Assembly (NCBI GenBank): GCA_041859375.1
Contig: JBHEKP010000055.1
Span: 1-29,298, forward strand
DNA from: JBHEKP01 sp041859375
Lineage (GTDB): Bacteria > Hydrogenedentota > Hydrogenedentia > Hydrogenedentales > CAITNO01
Length of the DNA: 29,298 bases
Direction: 5' to 3'
Shown here: positions 14,716 to 21,482 of the stretch, piece by piece
Position numbering within the stretch: the stretch's first letter is position 1
How the letters are laid out: each line of letters opens with the position of its first letter
Made by a program: the position numbers and the translations under genes
Notes under the pieces: generated by a model
The model's database searches: none
Told to the model about the DNA's origin: nothing
What the model saw: only the letters and a program-made list of their open reading frames with translations

Positions 14716-17640
14716 ATGTTCACAAAACCGAACCGTTTCATGCAAGGCGCGCTGGCCCTGCTGCTCACGGCCCTCTTTTTCGCCCCGCCGGCCACGGCGG
14801 GGTGGCAGGCCGTGGCCGGCCCCCTGCCCAACGACCCCATGGGAGTGCGCATCTACCGGCTTGACAACGGGCTGGAGGTGCACGTTTCTGAAAACCACGA
14901 CTCCCCCCGGTTCTTCGCGGAGATCGCCGTGCGCACGGGCAGCAAGTACGATCCCGTGGATTCCACCGGGCTGGCCCATTACATGGAGCACCTGCTTTTC
15001 AAGGGGTCGGAGCGGCTGGGGACGGCGGATTTCGCCGGGGAGAAGGCGGTGCTTGATCGGATAGACGAACTGTACGAGCGCCATTTCCATGAGACCGACC
15101 CGCAAAAACGCGCGCAGCTTTATCAGGAGATCAACGCCGCCTCGGAGGCGGCGGCGCGCTTTGCCATCCCCAACGAGCTGGACCGCCTCTACAAGGTGAT
15201 GGGCGGGCGCAACCTGAACGCCCACACCTGGCACGAGGAGGTGGTGTACCAGGTGGACCTCCCCGCAAACCGGCTTGAACAGTGGGCGGCCGTGGAGTCG
15301 GACCGCTTCAAGCGGCCCGTGTTCCGCCTGTTCCAGACGGAGCTGGAAACGGTCTACGAGGAGATGAACCGGGCGCTGGACAACAAATTCCGGGTCATCC
15401 AGGTGGCGGTGGACGCCGTGCTCTACAAAAACCACCCCTACGGGCAGAAGCCCACCCTGGGCACGGTGGAGCACCTGAAAAACCCCTCACTGAAAAACCT
15501 GCACACCTTCTACGAGACGTGGTATGTGCCGAACAACATGGCCGTGTTCATTTCCGGCGACGTGCGCGCGGAGGAGGCGGTGGCGCTGGTGGACCGGTAC
15601 TTTGCGGACTGGGCCCCGCGCGAGCTGCCGGAGTGTCCGGTCTGGGAGGAGGGGCCGCTCCGTGGCCGCGAGGTGGTGCGCGTGCCCTTTGACGCGGAGG
15701 AGTTTGTGATGCTCGCCTTCCGCACGACGCCGCGCAACCACGCCGACGCGCCCGCGCTGGAGATGGTGGACATGCTGCTGGACAACGCCACGGCGGGGCT
15801 CATCAACCTGAACCTCAACCAGGCGCAGCGCACCGCCGGGGCGGGCGCCTTTCCGCTGATGCTGAACGATTACGGCGCCCAGTACCTCTACGGCGTGCCC
15901 AAGCCCGGCCAGACGATGGAGGAGGTGGAGGGTCTGCTTCTGGAGCAGCTGGAGCACATCAAGAAGGGCGAATTCGACGACTGGCTTCCCGGTGCGATTG
16001 TGAACGACCACAAGAAAAACGAGAAGGCCGGGCTGGAGTCCGACGAGAGCCGGGTGGACAGGATGCGCTCCGCGTGGATAGGGATGGAACCCTGGGAACA
16101 CGCCGTTGACCGCATCAGCCGGATGGAAAAAGTCACCCGGGACGATGTGGTCCGCGTGGCGAACCAGTACTTCGGCGGCAACTATGTGGCGGGCTTCCGC
16201 GAGGACGCGCCCCGGCGGACCCACCCGGTGGAGAAGCCGCCCCTGCCGAAGATTGAGATTGACGCGTCGCGCCAGTCCCCCTTCGCCTCGTCGGTGCTGG
16301 CCATGCCCGCGCCGCCCATCGAGCCCGTGTTCATCAAGCGGGGCCGGGATTACGAGAAAAAGGAGGACGGGCGCGGCGTCACCCTGTTCCACGCGCCGAA
16401 TCCGGTGAACGACATTTTCACGTTCACCATCGCGGTTGCGCGGGGCGTCCACGAGGATCCCCTGGCCGCCGTGGCCGAACGGCTCATGCGCATATCCGGC
16501 ACGGAGCGGCTCAGCTCCGGGGACCTGCAAAAGGAGTGGTACAAGCTTGGGGCGTCCTTCTCGGTGTCCTCCGGGGACCATGAGACCGTGTTCTCCCTGA
16601 CCGGCCTGGACGAGAATTTCGAAAAGGCGCTGGGGCTGCTCATGGAGCTGGCCTGGACGCCGAAGGTGGAGGACGCCGCGCTGGAGCAGCTGAAGGCCAT
16701 CCTCCTCCAGCAGCGCGACGACGCGCGCAAGGAGCAGGACACCCTGGCCGACGCGCTTGTGGACTACAACCGGGAGGGGAAGGGCTCGTACTTCCTCAAC
16801 ATGCCGCCCGCGGAAAGGGTGATGTCCCTCACCGCCGGGGAGCTCCAGGGCGTCATCAGGGGGATTGTCTCAAGCCGCCAGACCGTGTGCTACACGGGCA
16901 CGCTGGCCATGGACGCGGTGATGGACGCGCTGCGGCGGCTGCACCCCGTGAAGGGGCTGCTGGACGACACGCCACCCTACAAGCGCCCGGAGATACGCGC
17001 GCCGGAAACGACGGAGATTCTATTTGTGCAGAAAGAATCCGCGCAGGCGCACATCCAGATCGAATTCGGCGGCGTGCCCTACGATCCGCGCATGAGCCCG
17101 CAGGTGCAGCTTTACAACAGCTACTTCGCCGACGGCATGGCGGGCATCGTCTTCCAGGAGCTGCGCGAGGCGCGGGCGCTGGCCTATGTGGCGGGGGCGC
17201 GCTACCTGCCGGGTTACCGGAAGGGCGACAAAAACCTGATGATGGGCCTCATCCAGACCCAGCCCGACAAGACCGCGGACGCGCTGGCCGCCTTTGCGGA
17301 GCTGCTCGACAACATGCCCCGCGAGGAGCAGCGCTTTGACGCGGCCCGCGAGGCGGTGATCAACAGCTACCGCACGGGCAAGACGGGTTTCCGCGCCGTG
17401 CTGGACACGGTGTGCGGCTGGGAGCGGCGCGGCATCCTCGAGGATCCCCGGCCCGCCTGGTACAAGGCCGTGCGCGAGAACGGCACCCTCGATTCGGTGG
17501 CCGCCTTCCAGGAGCGGCACATCGCGGGCAAGCCCAAGCTCGTCTCCATCGTGGGCGACAGGGCCCGCATCAACATGGACGCGCTCAGGCAGTTCGGCCC
17601 CGTGACGGAGCTCACCGTGGACGACATCATGGTGAAATAG
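14716..17640 (+). CDS. Exported M16-family zinc peptidase (two-lobed, long-insert type)
   Basis: This is a predicted periplasmic metallopeptidase of the insulinase/pitrilysin clan, 974 aa. A Sec signal peptide covers about 1-28 (GALALLLTALFFAPPATAG). The inverted zinc motif HYMEH is at 88-92 (His88, Glu91, His92), with the third ligand in the ELETVYEEMNRAL block (209-221). The gap between them is about 120 residues rather than the usual 75 or so. The insert (about 104-150, with ELYERHF, TDPQKR and IPNELDRLYK) is known from a Bacteroidetes-like subfamily. The second lobe (about 520-970) lacks HxxEH and has YVAGARYLPGYRKG, as expected for the non-catalytic half. The ATG at 14716 follows a GGAGGAG Shine-Dalgarno. 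It converges on the CoA-binding gene with 10 bases between stops. Confidence 0.93.
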   Translation: MFTKPNRFMQGALALLLTALFFAPPATAGWQAVAGPLPNDPMGVRIYRLDNGLEVHVSENHDSPRFFAEIAVRTGSKYDPVDSTGLAHYMEHLLFKGSERLGTADFAGEKAVLDRIDELYERHFHETDPQKRAQLYQEINAASEAAARFAIPNELDRLYKVMGGRNLNAHTWHEEVVYQVDLPANRLEQWAAVESDRFKRPVFRLFQTELETVYEEMNRALDNKFRVIQVAVDAVLYKNHPYGQKPTLGTVEHLKNPSLKNLHTFYETWYVPNNMAVFISGDVRAEEAVALVDRYFADWAPRELPECPVWEEGPLRGREVVRVPFDAEEFVMLAFRTTPRNHADAPALEMVDMLLDNATAGLINLNLNQAQRTAGAGAFPLMLNDYGAQYLYGVPKPGQTMEEVEGLLLEQLEHIKKGEFDDWLPGAIVNDHKKNEKAGLESDESRVDRMRSAWIGMEPWEHAVDRISRMEKVTRDDVVRVANQYFGGNYVAGFREDAPRRTHPVEKPPLPKIEIDASRQSPFASSVLAMPAPPIEPVFIKRGRDYEKKEDGRGVTLFHAPNPVNDIFTFTIAVARGVHEDPLAAVAERLMRISGTERLSSGDLQKEWYKLGASFSVSSGDHETVFSLTGLDENFEKALGLLMELAWTPKVEDAALEQLKAILLQQRDDARKEQDTLADALVDYNREGKGSYFLNMPPAERVMSLTAGELQGVIRGIVSSRQTVCYTGTLAMDAVMDALRRLHPVKGLLDDTPPYKRPEIRAPETTEILFVQKESAQAHIQIEFGGVPYDPRMSPQVQLYNSYFADGMAGIVFQELREARALAYVAGARYLPGYRKGDKNLMMGLIQTQPDKTADALAAFAELLDNMPREEQRFDAAREAVINSYRTGKTGFRAVLDTVCGWERRGILEDPRPAWYKAVRENGTLDSVAAFQERHIAGKPKLVSIVGDRARINMDALRQFGPVTELTVDDIMVK

Positions 17641-17650
17641 GCCGCCCGGA

Positions 17651-18028
17651 CTATTCGTCGGGGAACATGCCGGGCCGGAGGCCGATGTTCACGATGCTGC
17701 ACGCCAGCACCGGGTTCAGCCCGCGCGCGCGGGCGGCCTCCACCAGCTCCGGGCTTTCCGAGCCGGGGTTCAGGAAAAACTCCGCGGGCTGTTTCGCGGC
17801 GATGTCGTCGAGCATGGCCATGCCCACCTTCGCGGGCACGTACATGGACACCCGGTCCACCGGCCCGGGGATGTCGGCCACCGAAGCGCAGGCCTTCAGG
17901 CCCTCGACAGTGTCCGCGCCCGGATTCACGGGCCACACGGTCCACCCCCCCTGTATAAAGGCCCGCACGGCCTTGTTGCCGTACTTGCGGCGGTCGGTGG
18001 ACGCGCCGATGATTGCTATGCTTGGCAT
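17651..18028 (-). CDS. CoA-binding domain protein (Rossmann fold, YccU-like)
   Basis: The 125-aa product is a single CoA-binding Rossmann domain, like the stand-alone YccU/COG1832 proteins. It shows the N-terminal nucleotide loop IIGASTDRRKYGNKA (6-20), VWPVNPGADTVEG (31-43), a central VDRVSMYVPA strand and loop, and FFLNPGSES before the C-terminal helix. It is related to the N-terminal part of ADP-forming acyl-CoA synthetases but has no catalytic partner domain here. The cellular role is unknown. The ATG at 18028 has GGGAG 10 bases upstream. Confidence 0.85.
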   Translation of the reverse strand: MPSIAIIGASTDRRKYGNKAVRAFIQGGWTVWPVNPGADTVEGLKACASVADIPGPVDRVSMYVPAKVGMAMLDDIAAKQPAEFFLNPGSESPELVEAARARGLNPVLACSIVNIGLRPGMFPDE

Positions 18029-18126
18029 GGCTTTTTGGCTCCCAAGGGTTGCATGTCAAATGATACCCGAAAAATGCGGACATTTCCGGAATCAACACGC
18101 CCTGTCAGGGTGTTATTCGCTCAAAT

Positions 18127-18156
18127 TTCGATATTTTTCCGTTCGTAACGTATAAT
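18127..18156 (+). promoter_or_regulatory. Promoter of the DUF4914-type gene
   Basis: A perfect TATAAT (18151-18156) lies in an A+T-rich patch. The -35 TTCGAT (18127-18132, 18-base spacer) is weak. The leader would be under 25 bases, with a GTGAGGGA Shine-Dalgarno just before the ATG. Confidence 0.55.
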
Positions 18157-18181
18157 AAGAGACTACCGTGAGGGAAATATC

Positions 18182-20089
18182 ATGCCGACAAAGAAGAGCG
18201 AAGAGCGTATCTGGGAAAAACTGAACCCGCCCGCCGACGCGCGCGCCGTGCTGGAGGCTTCGCCGCGGGTGGTGGTGGCCGGGGACACCGCCGACCTGAT
18301 TGATCTGGCCTGCGGCGGCCCCGGAAGCAACCATTTCGAGGTGGGCTACGACGTGCCGGGCAAGGGCTGGGTTGTCGAGGCGGAGGTGGCGCGCGTGCGC
18401 AACGGCGTCTGCGCCAACTACACCGACCCGTACATGCGGCGCCGCGACCCGGACTGCATGTTTATCGGCGATGATTTGCCCTCGGACAAGCCGACCTACC
18501 GGGAGCGGTTCGGCGGGGACTTTGAACCCCTCCGGCGGGAGACCCTCGACTGGCTGAAGGGCCAGGAGCTGGCGGCCTTCGCCTTCACCGCCGGCCGGCG
18601 GAAGATGGGCATGGACGCCATCGTCATCGCGCCGCTGAACGCGGGCTTCTTCGCCCTGGGCCTTGCGCTTTTGCAGGGCATCTCCCGGCTGGAAGAGCTT
18701 CCGAAGCGTTTCGCGCCGCAGCTGGTCATCTACGCCGCGCCCCCCTTCCGCCACACCCGCTTTGACGGCAGGCAGGTGGTGGTGCACAAGCGCGGCGAAA
18801 ATTCCCACGAAATCTACGCCTACAACCTGTACCCCGGCCCCAGCGCGAAAAAGGGCGTCTACGGCAGCCTGCTCGCCCTCGGCGAGCGCGAGGGCTGGGT
18901 CACGGCGCACTGCTCCACGGTGCAGGTGGTCACGCCCTACGACAACACGCTGACCATCATGCACGAGGGCGCCAGCGGCGGCGGCAAGAGCGAGATGCTG
19001 GAAACCGCCCACCGCGAGGCCGACGGCCGCCTTCTCCTCGGCACCAACCTGGTCACGGGCGAGAAGCGGCACGTTGAGATCCCGCGCGGCTGCGCGCTGC
19101 GCCCCGTCACGGACGACATGGCGCTGTGCCACCCGTCCCTGCAGAAGGGCGACGGCAAGCTGGCCGTGACCGACGCGGAGAACGCGTGGTTTGTGCGGGT
19201 GAACCACATCACCCGCTACGCCACGGATCCGATTTTCGAGGGGCTCACGGCCCAGCCCGCCGAGCCGCTGCTCTTCCTCAACATCGACGCGGTTCCCGGC
19301 GGGCGCGCCCTCATCTGGGAGCACATCATGGACGCGCCGGGCAAACCCTGCCCGAACCCCCGCGTCATCGTGCCGCGCCAGGCCTTCCCGGACATCATTG
19401 ACGACGCGGTGACGGTGGACATCCGCAGCATGGGGGTGCGCACGCCCCCCTGCACTGCGGACAACCCCACCTACGGCATCATCGGCCTGTTCCACCTCAT
19501 GCCCCCGGCCCTTTCATGGCTGTGGCGGCTGGTGTCGCCCCGCGGCCACGACAACCCCAGCATCGTGGACACGGGCGGCATGACCAGCGAGGGCGTGGGC
19601 TCCTACTGGCCCTTCGCCACCGGGCGCCGCGTGGACCATGCGAACCTGCTCCTCACCCAGATTGTCTCCACGCCGAAGGTGGTGCACATCCTCTGCCCCA
19701 ACCAGCACCTTGGCGCGTGGGAGGTGGGCTTCATGCCCCAGTGGATCGCTCGGGAGTACCTGGCCCGCCGCGGCGTGGCAAAGTTCAAGCCGGAGCAGGT
19801 GCGCCCGGCGCGCTGCCCGCTGCTGGGCCACGCGCTGCACCACCTCACGGTGGAGGGCAACTCCGTGCCGCGCTGGCTGCTGCAGGTGAACACGCAGCCC
19901 GAGGTGGGCGACGCCGCCTACGACGAGGGCGCGCGCATGCTCACCGAATTCTTCCACCGGGAGCTGCGCCCCTTCCTGACGGACGATCTGCACCCGCTGG
20001 GCCGCACCATCATCGAGTGCTGCCTGGACGGCGGCCAGGTGCAGGACTACCAGTCCCTCATCGCCACCCCCTACATGGCGAACGAATAG
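18182..20089 (+). CDS. DUF4914-type protein with PEPCK-like nucleotide-binding motifs
   Basis: This 635-aa soluble protein resembles the DUF4914 family by overall length and motif layout (from memory, not searched). A P-loop-like GASGGGKSEM lies at 263-272. It is preceded by YPGPSAKKGVYGSLL (217-231), and PVTDDMAL follows. The order KKG segment, P-loop, DD motif parallels ATP-dependent phosphoenolpyruvate carboxykinase (GEMKKG, GxSGTGKT, GDDEH) and HPr kinase. It is therefore probably a nucleotide-dependent kinase or carboxykinase-like enzyme of unknown substrate. Conserved-looking blocks further on include NHITRYATDPIF and TGGMTSEGVGSYWPFATGRR. The ATG at 18182 is fixed by a GAGGGA Shine-Dalgarno. 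The gene is monocistronic, with its own promoter and a strong terminator. Confidence 0.7.
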   Translation: MPTKKSEERIWEKLNPPADARAVLEASPRVVVAGDTADLIDLACGGPGSNHFEVGYDVPGKGWVVEAEVARVRNGVCANYTDPYMRRRDPDCMFIGDDLPSDKPTYRERFGGDFEPLRRETLDWLKGQELAAFAFTAGRRKMGMDAIVIAPLNAGFFALGLALLQGISRLEELPKRFAPQLVIYAAPPFRHTRFDGRQVVVHKRGENSHEIYAYNLYPGPSAKKGVYGSLLALGEREGWVTAHCSTVQVVTPYDNTLTIMHEGASGGGKSEMLETAHREADGRLLLGTNLVTGEKRHVEIPRGCALRPVTDDMALCHPSLQKGDGKLAVTDAENAWFVRVNHITRYATDPIFEGLTAQPAEPLLFLNIDAVPGGRALIWEHIMDAPGKPCPNPRVIVPRQAFPDIIDDAVTVDIRSMGVRTPPCTADNPTYGIIGLFHLMPPALSWLWRLVSPRGHDNPSIVDTGGMTSEGVGSYWPFATGRRVDHANLLLTQIVSTPKVVHILCPNQHLGAWEVGFMPQWIAREYLARRGVAKFKPEQVRPARCPLLGHALHHLTVEGNSVPRWLLQVNTQPEVGDAAYDEGARMLTEFFHRELRPFLTDDLHPLGRTIIECCLDGGQVQDYQSLIATPYMANE

Positions 20090-20101
20090 TCCGGGAAAAA
20101 G

Positions 20102-20137
20102 AAACGGCCCGGCGCGCAGGACGCGCCGGGCCGTTTT
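20102..20137 (+). terminator. Bidirectional rho-independent terminator between DUF4914-type and HU genes
   Basis: A 15-bp perfect stem (20102-20116 with 20122-20136, 5-base loop) is flanked by TTTTGTTT on the plus strand. On the minus strand it is followed by TTTCTTTTT. It can end both convergent transcripts. Confidence 0.92.
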
Positions 20138-20150
20138 GTTTCCGTGCGTG

Positions 20151-20468
20151 TTACTTCTTCTTGGCGGGGACGATGGCGTCCTTGGCGGCCTTGGCGACCA
20201 CGAACTTCAGGACCTTCTTGGCCGCGATCTTGATCTCGGCGCCGGTCGCGGGGTTGCGGCCGATGCGCGCCTTGCGCTCCGCAATCTTCAGCTTGCCGAG
20301 GCCCGGAAGGGTGAAGCCGGCGGCGGCCTGCGCGTAGGCCAGCTCGACGAGCTTGTCGAGGACCTTCACCACGTCCTTCTTCGCCAGGCCGGTCTCTTCC
20401 GCGAGGCACGCGATCGTCGCGGTCTTGGTCAACGGCTTGTCCTCTTTCTTCGCTTTCTTAATCGCCAT
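20151..20468 (-). CDS. HU-family DNA-binding protein
   Basis: This is a predicted nucleoid-associated protein that dimerises and bends DNA. The 105-aa product has the helical body (TIACLAEETGLAKKDVVKVLDKLVEL), the beta-arm region with FTLPGLGKLKI and the diagnostic GRNPATG (70-76), and a lysine-rich tail. It is longer than classical HU (90 aa) because of a lysine-rich N-terminal extension (about residues 1-13). The ATG at 20468 has AAGGAGG about 9 bases upstream. It is transcribed from a good promoter about 155 bases upstream, and its 3' end is set by the shared terminator. The long leader suggests post-transcriptional control. Confidence 0.94.
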   Translation of the reverse strand: MAIKKAKKEDKPLTKTATIACLAEETGLAKKDVVKVLDKLVELAYAQAAAGFTLPGLGKLKIAERKARIGRNPATGAEIKIAAKKVLKFVVAKAAKDAIVPAKKK

Positions 20469-20629
20469 CTGTAACGTTCCTCCTTGTGGGGGATACCCCC
20501 AAACAACCCAAAACTTTCACAACCCGCAACAGCGCTACGGGCGCCGCGCGAAACCGGGCGCCGCGCCCGTTTTCGCCGCACCTCTGTTTGGCGGCGGGAA
20601 CGGGAACGGCCCCTCAAAAACCTGCATCA

Positions 20630-20658
20630 TTTGTAACGACCAAATACGCATTTGTCAA
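20630..20658 (-). promoter_or_regulatory. Promoter of the HU gene
   Basis: The minus strand shows TTGACA (20658-20653), 17 bases, then TACAAA (20635-20630). Predicted transcription start is near 20623, giving a leader of about 155 bases. Confidence 0.65.
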
Positions 20659-20780
20659 GCCTTATTTTACGGGCGATTTCAAAATCCGCGCGCCGAAAGC
20701 CCCGTAAACAAAGGGCAAAACCAAAGTGTCATCATTTTACCCTTCGCATTTCCTTGATTTGCAACGTGTTACGCCGCCAC

Positions 20781-20810
20781 TTGTCCCGCGCCGCCCCCGC
20801 CGTCTATAGT
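20781..20810 (+). promoter_or_regulatory. Promoter of the degenerate phosphoesterase gene
   Basis: TTGTCC (20781-20786), 18 bases, then TATAGT (20805-20810). The predicted leader is about 50 bases. Confidence 0.5.
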
Positions 20811-20867
20811 GGTGCCTTCACGGCGTGTTTGCGGCGTTTTTTCACGGAACACAAGGAAAATTCCCCC

Positions 20868-21479
20868 ATGATACTTGCGGCGGCGGGCGACATTGCGGGC
20901 AACCTGGAGGCGTTGCGGACGGTTTTGGACGACGCGGAGGACCGCGGAATCCACCTGGTGCTGCAGACGGGAAACCTCTTTCACGGCGGCGCGAACGCCA
21001 ACGGCGTCGCGGAACTGCTGCGCGCATCCGGGGCGCGGTGCGTGCAGGGCGGCAATGACCGGCTGCTGGTGCCGCGCCGCCGCGCGCGCCTTGCGGACAC
21101 CGACCCGGACGCGGCGCGGCTGCTCGACGAGGCCCACACCACGCTGCGCCCCGCGCATATTGAATGGGTGTGCGGCCTGCCCTGGAAACAGATGGTGGAA
21201 ATGGACGGGCTGCGCGTGATGCTGTGCCACGGATCGCCCGCCGGCCGCAACGACATCATCACCGCCGAAACGCCCACACTGAAGCTGCGGCGCCTGCGCG
21301 AAATGGACCCCGTGGACATTGTTGTGTGCGGCGGCGCGCCCGAACCCTTCGCCCGTTTTGTGGACGGCACCCTTTTCGTGTGCCCCGGCCCGGTGGCGGG
21401 GGGCGGCGCGGCGGGGGCCGCCTACGCGCTCGTCTCCACCGAGGGGGGGCAGCCGCGCGCGGAGTGGGCCGGTTTGTGA
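20868..21479 (+). CDS. Calcineurin-like (YfcE-type) protein with degenerate active site
   Basis: The 203-aa product keeps the fold signature of small metallophosphoesterases but has lost key metal ligands. The first motif is GDIAGNLEAL (7-16), where DxHGN would be expected (His replaced by Ala10). GD is TGN (Asp replaced by Asn36), and GNHD/GNCD is GGND (61-64). CHGSP (120-124) keeps its histidine, but the final GHTH is GGAP (155-158). With at least three changed ligand positions it is probably not a standard dimetal phosphatase, and may be a binding or scaffold protein. The ATG at 20868 has AAGGA 11 bases upstream. It converges on the recD2-type gene with only three bases between stops and no terminator. 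Confidence 0.75.
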   Translation: MILAAAGDIAGNLEALRTVLDDAEDRGIHLVLQTGNLFHGGANANGVAELLRASGARCVQGGNDRLLVPRRRARLADTDPDAARLLDEAHTTLRPAHIEWVCGLPWKQMVEMDGLRVMLCHGSPAGRNDIITAETPTLKLRRLREMDPVDIVVCGGAPEPFARFVDGTLFVCPGPVAGGGAAGAAYALVSTEGGQPRAEWAGL

Positions 21480-21482
21480 CGC

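Larger units (their letters stand above)
20469..20867. other. Divergent intergenic region with a structured HU leader and two promoters
   Basis: This roughly 400-base gap holds the HU promoter on the minus strand and a plus-strand promoter for the next gene. Within the HU leader a 12-base direct repeat, CGGGCGCCGCGC, occurs at 20538-20549 and 20555-20566. The second copy is part of a perfect hairpin (CGGGCGC, C, GCGCCCG). The rest, about 20660-20780, is A+T-richer and shows no gene. Confidence 0.5.

Noticed and set aside
18094..18118. Imperfect inverted repeat around CCCTGTCAGGG upstream of the DUF4914-type gene
   Set aside because: It has a bulge, no T-tract and no clear position relative to the promoter. 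It may be an operator, but nothing in the sequence supports a call.
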